From Aradus depressus (taxonomy: Eukaryota > Arthropoda > Insecta > Hemiptera > Aradidae), in assembly GCA_963662175.1 (NCBI GenBank), contig OY759226.1:25884065-25948064 (forward strand): a DNA stretch of 64,000 nt, read 5' to 3'. Positions 45,673 through 55,885 of this stretch are shown piece after piece. A model generated the notes under the pieces. That model was not told the DNA's origin, ran no database searches, and saw nothing but the letters and a program-made list of their open reading frames with translations. Within the stretch, counting starts at the first letter, position 1. Every line of letters begins with the position of its first letter. Made by a program: the position numbers and the translations under genes.

Positions 45673-45688
45673 ATCCTTCCCCCCTAGG
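45673..45688 (-). other. Polypurine tract of the Ty3/gypsy element
   Basis: On the minus strand AGGGGGGAAGGATT directly abuts the 3' LTR. This is the expected position for the plus-strand DNA primer. It overlaps the gag-pol stop codon (TAG at 45684-45686), so the coding region and the reverse-transcription signal share bases. Confidence 0.8.
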
Positions 45689-48600
45689 GAGGGGTGGGGT
45701 AGGTGAGGCGGGATGGTGCCCGTCTCAGCCTGGCAGACCTCCTCAGTGCAGGTCCCACAGCGGCAGGTTCGGGCACGTTGGAGCTGCAGGTGGCGGGAGG
45801 CCCCATCCATGTTGATATCCAGCTTCTCTCTTGATTAGCTTTGGCATCCTGGCCCCGCTCCGGTGTCCTCTGCTTCTCATCCTGACTGCTTCCGTCTTCA
45901 ACCTCTCTCATAGCTACTAATTGGTTTGCGTGCCTTCTCCATGGTGTGGTGTCACCTACGTCAACATGGTATGATCTCGGACCCAGCACTTGGACAACCT
46001 TCCCCCTTCGCCATTTGTTCCCTGATCGGTAGTCCCGAGCTAGCACCGCACACCCTACCTGGAGGTAACCATCTTGTTGGGATCGTTGCGCCACTTTTTC
46101 CTGGTTTTCCCTAACCCGCTGCCGCACGCTAGGTCTCAGCAAATCCAGTCTCGTGCGAAGTAGACGCCCCATTAGCAGAACACACGGTGGTTGCCCGGTC
46201 GTACTATGTGGGGTGATCCTGTATTTGAACAGCAGTCGGTCAAGTTTCTTTTGTAATTCCATATTTTCTCCCCCAGCAGCCAGTAGCCCCTTTTTCAGCG
46301 TCTGTACGAACCGCTCCACCTGCCCATTAGTTGCGGGGTGGTAAGGTGCACTCCGAATATGCTGGACATTGTTGCTTTTCAGAAAATTGCTGAATTCCGC
46401 TGACGTAAACTGTGGCCCATTGTCGGTAATCAACTGTTCCGGAATACCAAATTGGCTAAATAAGGTTCTTAAACAGGCTATAGTATTATCAGCTGAAGTA
46501 CTCTTCATGATTTTAACTTCTGGCCACTTTGAAAAGCTATCTATAGTGATCAAGAAGTTAAACCCCAAAAATGGACCTGCAAAATCCACATGCAACCGCT
46601 GCCATGGATGCTCGGGGTACTCCCATGGATGGATTCTAACCTTCACTGGGTTGTTTCTCACATCTTGGCACCCCTCACAACCTTTTGCCCTGTCTTCAAT
46701 GCTTTTGTCCAGCCCGGGCCACCATACATATGACCGCGCCAGCTCTTTCATCCTCCTTTCTCCCACATGTCCGGAATGTAGTTCGTCCAAAATTTCTTTG
46801 CGAAACTTGTTCGGTATAATTACTCTCCTACCCCACAATAATATACCCTCTTCGCTTGTTAACTCATTCTTCTTCGAAGCATATGGTGTTAACAGTGGGT
46901 CTTCTGTTTTCTCCCAGCCCCTGAGAGTAAATTCCAGCACCCTAGAAAGTACTGGGTCATTCCTCACGGCCTGACGTACCAACCTGCTGGTGATTACGCC
47001 ATCCTCTTCTAATTTGTAAACAGTAAAACAACTGCCAGTGTCCTCGTTTTCTTCTTGAAGACCATTATCCACGGGCAGTCTAGATAAGGCATCAACGTTC
47101 CCATGGAGGTGGCTCTTCCTATGGGCTATCTCATAGCGGTGTGCTCCTAGCAATATCCCCCATCGCTGTAGACGGTCCGCCGCTGTCGATGGTATACCCC
47201 TTTTTGGATCAAAAATTGATCTCAGAGGTTTATTATCTGTTATTATTTTAAATTTTCTTCCCCTGAGATAATGGTCGAATTTCTTCACTCCCCACACTAG
47301 AGCTAAAGCTTCTCGGTCAATCTGCGCATACCGCTTTTCACTAGCAGTCAACGTTCGTGAGGCAAACCCCACCGGTTTTTCTCCTTCTTCAGTCATTTGG
47401 GATAATGCTGCACCCAGTCCATAAGGCGATGCATCACATGCCAGGATTAGGGGTAATTCTGGATTGTAGTGGGTCAACACCATGTCTGAAGTAGCCAGAG
47501 CTTTAGACTTTTTGAATGCTTCAGCGCACGCCTTGTCCCAAACCCATTTCTTATTTTTTTTAAATAAATCATGAAGAGGTGCAAGGGTTGTTGATAGATT
47601 TGGCAAAAACTTGTGATAATAATTCAATAAGCCCAAAAATGATTTCAATTCCGAGCTATTGTTGGGTTGTGGAGCCTTCAATATAGCTTCCACCTTTTCC
47701 TCAGTCTTATGCAGGCCATTCCCGTCGATTATGTGACCACAATAACGAATACTCTCTTTCAAAAATTCACACTTCTCTTTATTTACCTTTATTCCTCTTT
47801 CTCTCAAAACCTTCAACACCTCCCTCAGATTAGTAATATGTTCTGACACAGACGAACCACTTAGTATAATGTCATCTAAGTAGCACATAGCCTGTGTGCC
47901 TGTTAACACCTCATCCATAACCTTTTGCCATATAGCCGGAGCAGATGCTATTCCAAATGGTAGCCGGTTAAACTGATAGAGACCTTTATGCGTGTTAATG
48001 GTTACAAGTTTTTTCGTATCTTCCTCCAGTTCTAATTGGAGGTAAGCGTCACGTAAATCAATTTTTGTAAATGTGTGTCCTCCACCGAGCTTCGCAAATA
48101 TATCCTCGATTTTAGGTAATGGATACTCTGGTACCTTCAGACAAGGATTTAGCGTAACCTTAAAATCTCCGCATATCCTAAGCTTCCCAGAGGGTTTCAT
48201 TATTGGCACAATGGGCGTGGCCCAGTCACTGTGCTGAACTTTCTCTACTACACCATGCATTTCTAAACGATCTAATTCCTCCTCAATTCCCTTCCGTAAC
48301 GAATAAGGGACATTCCGAGCTTTCATATAAACCGGGGTAACGAATTCTTTTAACGCAGTTTTAGCTTTAATGCCGTTAACCCTTCCGAGCTTAGTGTCGA
48401 ACACATCGTTGAATTCTTTCAGAACTCTTCCTAGTTCGCTATCCACACAACTCGAGGAGACTGTTCTGATAGCCCGCCAAGCAACCGGTATTTTTCTCAA
48501 CAGATCTCGTCCAAATAAGGCTCTGCCACCGCCCTCTACAACGTACAGTTCAGCCTTATATGTGGTCCCCTCATAATCAAGACTCACTACGATCTTACCT

Positions 48601-49595
48601 GCGGGGAATATTTTTTCTCCTGTATACGTTGTCAGTACAATTCCCGTTTTCACCAGCGGTACTTGTCTACCCTTGAAGATTTGTCTTGCGTCCATTAAGC
48701 TCACGATGCTTACCGTGGCTCCCGTATCAACTTCCATAGTGAGAGGATATTTGTTTATCCTTACATTAATAAGTAAAGCGTCTGCTTTCTTACCTGAAGC
48801 AAAGTTATTGCAAACTTGGACATGGTGAAGGTCTTCTTTCTCTTCGTCCTCGCTCAGATCTTCCTCATTTATTTGCTTCACAACTCTCTGCTGTCTACAA
48901 ACTCTGGGAACGTGGCCTATTTTTTTACAATTCATACAAACATTATTTTTGAATTTACAAACGTTTCTTATGTGGCCTTCTTTGCCACAAGCAAAACAAA
49001 CTATATTATTTCGTGTTGTGACTTTCTTGTTCTTGTCTTTTTTTATCCATTTGACATGTTCACCATTACTGTCCGACATGATAATATCCGTTTCCTTTGA
49101 GACACTCTCTAGTGATAACGCTATGTCCAGGGCCCTAGTCAGGGATAAGTCCCTTTCACATAAGAGCCTCTGTTGGATTGCTTCTGAACGTAAGCCCAAG
49201 ACAAGTAAGTCACGCAACATATCCTCTAAAAACTCTTTATATTGACAATGTAATGCAAGACGTTTTAATTCACAATAGAAATCATTTATAGACTCACCTT
49301 CTAATTGTCTTCTTTTTAGCAATCTGAACCGTTCCGCAATTATGATCGGTTTTGGACAAAAGTGACCTACCAAAAGTTCCTTAAGTTCCGAGAAGGTCAG
49401 CTCATGAGGCTTCTTGGGGCTTGTCAGAGCCCTCACCTTGGAGTAAGTCTGTAGTCCGATGTGCCCCAGCAGAAGTCTACTTCTGGTAGGCTCTGGGACT
49501 TCTCCAGCTTCAAAAATATTTTCTACCACTTCAATGTACTCTTCAATCGAATGATCTGTACTAAAGCTCGGTATACTTACAATTTTATTAGCCAT
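45684..49595 (-). CDS. Gag-Pol polyprotein of the Ty3/gypsy retrotransposon
   Basis: One uninterrupted frame encodes Gag and Pol without a frameshift. The frame is open from an ATG at 49634, but that codon lies inside the LTR. The ATG at 49595 (MANKIVSIPSFS) is the more sensible start. Positions below count from the upstream ATG. Gag domain: about 15-180. Two CCHC zinc knuckles: about 213-246 (CFACGKEGHIRNVC, then CMNCKKIGHVPRVC). Aspartic protease: DTGA at 303. Reverse transcriptase: about 440-640 with YLDD at 585. RNase H: about 725-850 (LACDAS, DREALALV, ITDNKPL, VDALSR). Integrase zinc finger: LHSGHVG to CEGC, about 952-989. Integrase core: D1017, D1071 and E1107 (DD35E spacing). A basic C-terminal tail follows. 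All catalytic residues checked are present. The domain order PR-RT-RH-IN is Ty3/gypsy. The integrase and RT motifs look most like the Mag-type lineage, which is inference. The TAG stop overlaps the polypurine tract. Confidence 0.95.
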   Translation of the reverse strand: MANKIVSIPSFSTDHSIEEYIEVVENIFEAGEVPEPTRSRLLLGHIGLQTYSKVRALTSPKKPHELTFSELKELLVGHFCPKPIIIAERFRLLKRRQLEGESINDFYCELKRLALHCQYKEFLEDMLRDLLVLGLRSEAIQQRLLCERDLSLTRALDIALSLESVSKETDIIMSDSNGEHVKWIKKDKNKKVTTRNNIVCFACGKEGHIRNVCKFKNNVCMNCKKIGHVPRVCRQQRVVKQINEEDLSEDEEKEDLHHVQVCNNFASGKKADALLINVRINKYPLTMEVDTGATVSIVSLMDARQIFKGRQVPLVKTGIVLTTYTGEKIFPAGKIVVSLDYEGTTYKAELYVVEGGGRALFGRDLLRKIPVAWRAIRTVSSSCVDSELGRVLKEFNDVFDTKLGRVNGIKAKTALKEFVTPVYMKARNVPYSLRKGIEEELDRLEMHGVVEKVQHSDWATPIVPIMKPSGKLRICGDFKVTLNPCLKVPEYPLPKIEDIFAKLGGGHTFTKIDLRDAYLQLELEEDTKKLVTINTHKGLYQFNRLPFGIASAPAIWQKVMDEVLTGTQAMCYLDDIILSGSSVSEHITNLREVLKVLRERGIKVNKEKCEFLKESIRYCGHIIDGNGLHKTEEKVEAILKAPQPNNSSELKSFLGLLNYYHKFLPNLSTTLAPLHDLFKKNKKWVWDKACAEAFKKSKALATSDMVLTHYNPELPLILACDASPYGLGAALSQMTEEGEKPVGFASRTLTASEKRYAQIDREALALVWGVKKFDHYLRGRKFKIITDNKPLRSIFDPKRGIPSTAADRLQRWGILLGAHRYEIAHRKSHLHGNVDALSRLPVDNGLQEENEDTGSCFTVYKLEEDGVITSRLVRQAVRNDPVLSRVLEFTLRGWEKTEDPLLTPYASKKNELTSEEGILLWGRRVIIPNKFRKEILDELHSGHVGERRMKELARSYVWWPGLDKSIEDRAKGCEGCQDVRNNPVKVRIHPWEYPEHPWQRLHVDFAGPFLGFNFLITIDSFSKWPEVKIMKSTSADNTIACLRTLFSQFGIPEQLITDNGPQFTSAEFSNFLKSNNVQHIRSAPYHPATNGQVERFVQTLKKGLLAAGGENMELQKKLDRLLFKYRITPHSTTGQPPCVLLMGRLLRTRLDLLRPSVRQRVRENQEKVAQRSQQDGYLQVGCAVLARDYRSGNKWRRGKVVQVLGPRSYHVDVGDTTPWRRHANQLVAMREVEDGSSQDEKQRTPERGQDAKANQERSWISTWMGPPATCSSNVPEPAAVGPALRRSARLRRAPSRLTYPTPP

Positions 49596-49619
49596 TTTGC
49601 TTTTCCTCGTTCGCCAATT

Positions 49620-49755
49620 TATTAGGGCTTGCATAAATTAATATTTGGAAAATTGTTTAACATAACTGTTCTGTGTATTTTTAACTTCTGATTCAAAACA
49701 TATACATATGCTACTAATAATTATTATTAATAGCATATGGGTATTAAACATAACA
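49620..49755 (-). repeat. 5' LTR of the Ty3/gypsy element
   Basis: This is the identical partner of 45537-45672 and is followed at 49756-49760 by the GGGTT target duplication. Transcription of the element would start within this LTR and read toward lower coordinates. Confidence 0.93.
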
Positions 49756-50213
49756 GGGTTCTAGGTGAAAAGTAACGTAATGAGACATGTTGGAAATCGG
49801 AAAAGCTGCGTGTCAGAACTCGGGGAGATTCGTGACCCCGCTCAGCGCTCCTCATCGATCTCAACAAATACCTGGATCCTGTATCCGCCATAACTATCCA
49901 TTGGCCGGTCTGTAGCCCGGAATACCAACTCCCACTAAATCAGACGACGGAGACCCGCAGTGGCTCTGTTTCCACCTGTTAGTCAAGCAACGCTCTAGAG
50001 ATGGGCGATAGTCGATAGTACAATAGTGATATCGATATTAATTTTCCTTCATTACAGGGGATACCATTGTTGATATAACTGACCAGTCTTCTTATAAAGT
50101 TATCATAATCACAGACAGATATATCTTTTTTTCATTTTTGGAATCTGAGTGTTGAAAAACATGAAATTTCTCTCAATATCGAATTTCGGATTAATAATAT
50201 GGGAGGAGTGAGG

Positions 50214-50410
50214 GCGCCGGTAGCTCAGTGGTATGCATGCTTGTCTCCTGAGCTCAAGATCGTGGGTTCGAAACCCATCCGAGGCCCTTAGTTTATTTTA
50301 TCTTGGAGGTAAATTTAGGATTTCGACAGTAGAGTCGGGCTCATGTCCACCAGAGTGACGAAAGAGCGCTTTGGTAGTAGGCGATATGACCTCTTAGTTA
50401 AAGCCCACAA
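50214..50410 (+). mobile_element. SINE-1 with internal deletion
   Basis: The intact head (GGTAGCTCAGTGGTATGCA, box B GGGTTCGAAACCC) is joined directly to the 3' body at about 50310. The central body is missing. Confidence 0.85.
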
Positions 50411-50762
50411 ATGTTTTCTTCAACAAAGTTGTGGTGGGAACCTCCTTCAAATGAAAGAACTGCTACTGAGCTGGTTACTTGTGCATGGTCCGACATCCAA
50501 GGTCCGGTATGGGTGGCGCCGGGATGTCTAGCCTCCGGCTATACCGCATTGCACAGTTTACTGACCTCTTGTCTTACGACTGACTTTTATACAGCTTAAA
50601 CTTTGTTAAAATGTTTTTTCTGAAAATAATAGTCCCTTCTTAAAGATAAAATACTTTTTGCCGTATCTCCCTATGGCTGAAGTTTTAAAAGATTTAGACG
50701 TAAAATTTGACAAATATACGCAAAAAATAGAAAAAAAATCTGATAGTGATAGTTATTTATTT

Positions 50763-50870
50763 TAGATCATGCCCGGGCTTTAACTAAAAGGTCATAACGC
50801 CTACCACCAGCGTGCTGTTTAATCGACATAACTCTACTGTGGGAGTCCTAAATTTTGCCTACCTAGATGT
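50763..50870 (-). mobile_element. SINE-1 3' fragment
   Basis: ATCATGCCCGGGCTTTAAC to CTAAATTTTGCCTACC, minus orientation. Confidence 0.7.
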
Positions 50871-51656
50871 ATTTACTGTTTTTTTTTTTTATGTGTTGCC
50901 GACCTCCAGTGGACTGAATCGTCGATGAAAAGTGGGCCTAACAAATTCATTATATAGAAAAATAATTGTCAGTGACGATCGGCAGACACCCCCAGCCCAT
51001 TAATTTACTTGGCGCGTCGAGAGAGCTCGGGATAAGTGTGGGGCGCTTGCTGGTTGTAGTACAATGGGGCGCAGGGGGGGCGTCGACCAGCGTGCCTGCA
51101 GTCGTCCCCTGGCGCAGGGTAGTATTGCTTTCTTCTTTCTCCGCCTGGAGGCAACAAATCGGCTGATATAGCTGGAGACTAGATAGCCGGTTTCCATCAG
51201 CTGCCATAGGTCGAGTCCAAGGAGGATCACAAGTCCTATGGTAAGTCGAGTATTGATTTTTAGCGCTCGATTGATTTAGGAGGGAGAGGAAACATTTTAT
51301 TGATTAATTCGTGCTGGAGATGAAATTATTTATTAATAATAAATAAAGTATGAATAGCTCCCAATATATCGGGGAGGACAGACGGACAAACACTCGTTAT
51401 TAGGGTATCGTAGACAGACTTCGACCTGCGGATCACTAAAAACGTAATAATACCATTTTAGAGCCCTCTAAACCAACTTTTATGGACTCCATCTTGATCA
51501 TTATAATTTTCCAATTTGCCTATTAGTACGGAAACCTACTAAAAACTAGACCAAGTGCCTATAAATTGTCGTTAATTGGCCCAGTTTTGGACTGAAATTG
51601 AGCCTTTGTTCAAATGAGAAGCGTCATATTGTTAACTATTTTAATGAATATGATCA

Positions 51657-51937
51657 GAGGGCGCCGGTAGCTCAGTTCTGAGCTCAAGAAAACAGTTCAA
51701 AACCCGACCGAGGCCCTTCGTTTATTTTATCTGGGAGATAAATAAACATGAGCACGCCGTCCTTCGGATGGAACATTAAGCGATAATCCCGAGCCTGTAC
51801 GATGTCAGGTACTCGTTAAAGACTCCCACAGTAGAGTCGGGCTCATGTCAACCAGAGTGACGAAAGAGTGCTCTGGTAGTAGGCGATATGACCTTGTAGT
51901 TAAAGCCCGGGCATGAGTCATAAAACCTAACCTAACC
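51657..51937 (+). mobile_element. SINE-1, internally shortened, 12-bp target duplication
   Basis: Parts of the tRNA head and the body are deleted, but both ends are intact. The tail is CCTAACC. TGAATATGATCA is duplicated at 51645-51656 and 51938-51949. Confidence 0.92.
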
Positions 51938-52019
51938 TGAATATGATCAAATATAATTTACTACACATTTCAATTACCAATAATATTGTTTATAACAGAT
52001 TTTGTAAGGTCAACGTTTA

Positions 52020-52375
52020 AGAGATTATCCCAACGCGCCCTCCCTAATGCTAACGTTAAGTCCATACTAAAGGATTCAAAATTAAAAAATTTCACGTCGA
52101 TACATTCATTAACTCGGCAGTTATTGGGATTTTTTTGCCCCCTCTGATCCCCCTCTTTTTCGGCTGATTCGGCTGAAACCTAATATATGTCGTCCTAATC
52201 GGGCTTTAAATTTACATATGAATTTTCCTGGCAATACCTTTATTACAACGGCATTTATAAGAGGTACTATGTCAACCTTCCCTCCGAATCCTCTCCTCTC
52301 AAATTCCGTTAAATACTCCACATCGAATTTTCAACCGATTGTATAACTTTTATAACTTGTATAACGAATAAATTT
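52020..52375 (-). repeat. Family B fragment
   Basis: CGTCGATACATTCATTAACT, TTCGGCTGATTCGGCTGAAA, CATCGAATTTTCAACCGATT. Confidence 0.7.
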
Positions 52376-52734
52376 TGAATTGCCTATTCAGAGAAGAGAA
52401 GGCAATTCTTAAAAAAAAAAAAAAAAGAGTTGATCGCCATTGAAACAAATTGTCTGGGAATGTCACCAATGGATTCGATCTCGATGTAAATTATCTATAA
52501 GCATTTCCGTGCCAGTCACAGCACGAGAACTTCTTTTTTATAGAGACCTCAACTTTAAACTATCTTAAGAAGGCTTCTTGAAAGCGCTAAAAGCTTCTAT
52601 CAGGACTTCGTCACGGACCCTGTATCTTTACTAATAGAAATATCATGCTAATGTAAGTACGAAGGGACACCTCATTATGTTTCTTCTAATGTAAACACCG
52701 ATAAAATCAAGAAGTGGATTGAGGGCGTGCGTAG

Positions 52735-52880
52735 CTCCGAAGTAAAGTGCTTGCTCAACTGAGCTCAAGATCGCAGGTTCGAAACCCGACCTTCGTATGA
52801 GAAGTTAAGTGAATGTACCCGAGCCTGTACAATGTCAGGTACTCGTTAAAGACCCCTGCCCTAGGTGAATACATCTGGGT
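52735..52880 (+). mobile_element. SINE-1, degraded and internally deleted
   Basis: The head is altered (GGCGTGCGTAGCTCCGAAGT). Box B GGTTCGAAACCCGACC is intact and joins GTACAATGTCAGGTACTCG. Confidence 0.7.
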
Positions 52881-53080
52881 AGAGCTAAAAACTCAATATT
52901 TGACTTGCATAGTGCTTTCTGAATCCTCAAACTAAATTATGTATCGATACAATGGATTACTTCGGCAGTTATTAGAGTTTTTGTGTTAAGCCTCCCCCTC
53001 CCCCTCCCCCCTCCCTAGTTCACCTATTTCTCTTTGGCCGATTTGGCTGAAAATTGATAGGTGTCGTTTTGAAAAAAGTA
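52880..53080 (-). repeat. Family B fragment
   Basis: GGCAGTTATTAGAGTTTTTG, CTTTGGCCGATTTGGCTGAA. 53081-53430 and 52376-52734 hold nothing recognised beyond an imperfect GAATTGCC / GGCAATTC hairpin at 52379-52410. Confidence 0.65.
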
Positions 53081-53802
53081 TAACTCATAAAGAAATTAAT
53101 TTATTTAATGCCCTTCCCCACTTCTTGAAGTCAATAAAAAAATTTAAATTTCAACTAAAAATGTTCATGTTAGAGGAAACCCTATACACGGAAACGGAAT
53201 TTTATTCTCACTGTTCAAAAAGAATAATATAATCACAATAAAGAATCGTGTTTCATATCCAAAAACATTATTTGATACAAAGCTTTCATTTTTATTTTTT
53301 GGGCAAAGTTCCTCCACACCTAAAGGTCAGTCCAATGTACCTTATTGTTTTATTTATTCATTTATACATTTTTATTTATTTAGACTTTTTTATAATTCTT
53401 CATTTATAATTGATTAATCTATGTATATATATTATTTTTCATATATTGTTATAGTTACATTGTTTTCTTTCTTTTCTATATATCGCACATTGGGACCTGA
53501 TGATGGGACGTTAGAACGTCCTGAAACATCGTTGGGATAAAAACACTTCGGAAGAGTTTTTTTTTTGAAAAATAGTTATCTTAATTTTTATTAAATTGAA
53601 AAAAGTGTCTACTTATTTTAAATGTATCTGTGTATTAACTTTTGTATATACTCATACATTTTTAAGTATTTATTTGTTCAGTTTTTATTAATTTCATTTT
53701 ACTTTTCTAATAGTTTTGTTATTACTACTAATCATAGATGTGTTAGACTCAAGTAGTTATAAATCTAATTTATAAGCTATCTTCTTAATGTATCCTATTA
53801 CC

Positions 53803-54990
53803 ATGAAATGAAATGAAAAAACAATTTTTATTCTGCGACATACGTCCCCTAAGAATAACAGCATAAGAGATAAACAAAAGAGATACCAGTATCAAACAAG
53901 TTGAATAAAAGATAACAAATAAGGGAGTATAGCACCTAAAGAAACAAAAGCAGTTAGAAATAAGGATAAACAGATCATAATAAAATAAATGAGGAACAGT
54001 GTTAGAATTATAAAGTAAAAAAATAATAGCAAAAGTAAATATAAATAACAGAAAGGGTCACTGAGAGAGAGAGAGAAATAAATATAATATGTGTCATACA
54101 TTCTGGTACATACATTTAATTACAGATATATATCCAAAATCCAGAATATCACACACCTATACATTATTCTGCTTGGAATTGAAAGAAATGAGTGAAAAGA
54201 AAAAAAGGCATGATTAATTCTAAAATAAAATATGTAGTGACTAAACACATAGTGACCAAACATATAGTGACTAGTTATATAGTGCCTAAACATATAGTGA
54301 TCCAACTGGGATGATGAAACTGAAGAGTAACATCAGTCCAGCTATAGACTGAGAGACTCATGGGAAGACGAGAACTATCCCATAGGACGCTAGCCCTGGG
54401 AATCAGACGTTTGATGAGTAAGGAGGTGCTGGAAGAGCTGGGATTTAAAAGAAATTAGACTAGGAGCATGGCGAATCTGGAGAGGGAGTGAGTTCCAGAG
54501 GGAGGTAGCCTGGACAAGGAAGGAGTTATGATAGGTTGTAGTCCTGTGGGCAGGGAGGTAAAGATCGGAGGGAAGGGATCTGGTGACTTTTTGATGGATG
54601 TGGGATTTAAATTGGAGCATTTGGAAGATATAGGAGGGCTTTTGGGATGATAAGGTCCGGAAAAGAAAGGAGCCCAGGAAATAACTACGACGAGAGGAGG
54701 GGTATAGTCATTTTAGATCAGTGTATGAACTGGTAATAGAAGAGTGTCTGGGGAGCCCGAAGATGAATTGTAAAAAGGAATTCATAACTCGCTTTAGTTT
54801 CATGTCGAGCTCACCAGAAAGTCCTCCATACACAAGGCAAGCATAGTCAAAGTGGGGGAACACAAGGGAGGATACCAACAACTGACGGGTTTGAGTGGGG
54901 AGGAGGTGACGAAGTCGTTTTAGAAGGTATAGGGTTTTGAAGGAGCGGTTGGAGATGTGGGAGATATGTTCTTTCCAGGATTAAACCAAT
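53803..54990 (-). mobile_element. LINE fragment nested in a hammerhead-bearing repeat
   Basis: The minus strand encodes LYLLKRLRHLLPTQTRQLLV, HFDYACLVYGGLSGELDMKL and then SFLVQATSLWNSLPLQIRHA (54620-54390), the C-terminus of a CR1/jockey-like non-LTR RT, with frame breaks. It interrupts the ATTACCATGAATTGG sequence that is continuous at 740-757, with TACCATG on both sides. A 15-bp tandem repeat lies in its 3' UTR (54234-54306). Confidence 0.72.
54234..54306 (-). repeat. 15-bp tandem repeat in a LINE 3' UTR, about five units
   Basis: Units vary around TAGTGACTAAACATA: TAGTGACTAAACACA, TAGTGACCAAACATA, TAGTGACTAGTTATA, TAGTGCCTAAACATA, then a partial unit. Confidence 0.8.
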
Positions 54991-55299
54991 ACCATGTATT
55001 GGTTTAACGGAAATAAATGTATTATTATTATTTTTATGGAGTTCTGGATACACATATAAAATATATAGTCGATACTTTCATGCTATTATTTTTTTTTTCA
55101 CTTTTGTAATCATGAATTGGAAAACATGAATTTCGATGAAAACTTAACGATAAATTTATCGACTTGAAATTTAGTATGATGATTCACAAGTTTCAGAATA
55201 ACATATCTATCGATTTGATTTGTTGATCAACAAATCAGTGAATTAATTTCAGAGAGAGAGAAAATACTAAATTGATCAATTCGAATCATATAGACCCTG

Positions 55300-55362
55300 A
55301 TCTATAGGTGCCACCTGATCTATGGGGGCCACCTGATCTATGGGGGCCACCTGGTTCATACG
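55300..55362. repeat. Short tandem repeat of about 21 bp, three units
   Basis: CCACCTGATCTATGGGGG recurs with small changes. The flanking 55038-55260 is degraded family B. Confidence 0.75.
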
Positions 55363-55499
55363 TAAAAGAGACACTGAACCTACAATATGAGTCGTGTGAA
55401 AGCGAAACTGAAGGGGAACTCCAGAAATAGACCTCGACGACCCGACAAATGCCGGAAACTCGATTCAGAAGAAGAACGTACAAAATATATGATCCGAAG

Positions 55500-55885
55500 A
55501 AAATACCGGAAAAGTCTTCGTTGAATCATCGGCAGTGTACTTCCCCAGGACGAATTAATCAAATAATGTATCGCTCTCCCTCTTAAACTAATAGACCGGC
55601 TTGGCTAAAAATTAATAGATGGTTTACACAATTACTTTTGAATCCGATAACAGCAGTTATTTTAGTATTTTTGAGTTGAACACCCCTCTAAAAAAAATGT
55701 TTAGGTGTCGTCCTTATGGGGTTCTAGATAAACATGATATACTCGTATTTACAATTATTACTTACAGACTGATAATTTTTCTTTTTTTTTTTATTTGTTG
55801 AATCAAGTGGTCGAAAAATATGAAATTTCGTTGGAAACTCAGCATCGAATTATTGACTGATTGCATAACATCACTACACATCGAT
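55500..55885 (-). repeat. Family B copy
   Basis: GAATCATCGGCAGTGTACTT, CCCCAGGACGAATTAATC, TAGGTGTCGTCCTTATGGGG, GAAATTTCGTTGGAAAC. It lies 365 bp downstream (3') of the channel exon at 56250. 55886-56249 shows no repeat I recognise. Confidence 0.72.

Larger units (their letters stand above)
45537..49755 (-). mobile_element. Intact Ty3/gypsy-type LTR retrotransposon with identical LTRs
   Basis: This 4.2-kb element on the minus strand consists of two LTRs of 136 bp flanking a single gag-pol frame. The two LTR copies are identical base for base by eye. A 5-bp duplication GGGTT flanks it at 45532-45536 and 49756-49760. A purine-rich tract (AGGGGGGAAGGATT) sits immediately inside the 3' LTR. A TGGCGAACGAGG stretch two to four bases inside the 5' LTR is a plausible tRNA primer site. 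No env-like frame is present. Identical LTRs and an open frame indicate a recent insertion that may still be active. Orientation is the same as the host channel gene. Confidence 0.95.
49761..51656. other. Mixed unassigned sequence around SINE-1 scraps
   Basis: 49761-50050 is unique-looking and ends with TATCGAT-type motifs. 50100-50200 is a family B scrap. 50411-50762 and 50871-51240 are GC-moderate with short frames lacking domains. 51250-51330 is a family B end (GATTAATTCGTGCTGGAG). Confidence 0.45.
53430..55037 (+). mobile_element. Hammerhead-bearing repeat, copy 2, split by a LINE
   Basis: 53430-53802 and 54991-55037 together match 320-790. The core at 53497-53527 is CTGATGA, GGACGTT-AG-AACGTCC, GAAAC. 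The tail GGTTTAACGGAAATAAATG with ATT units lies beyond the inserted LINE. Confidence 0.65.

Noticed and set aside
46369..46974. 201-codon plus-strand frame
   Set aside because: It is antisense to the gag-pol frame of the LTR element, which carries all expected catalytic motifs on the other strand.
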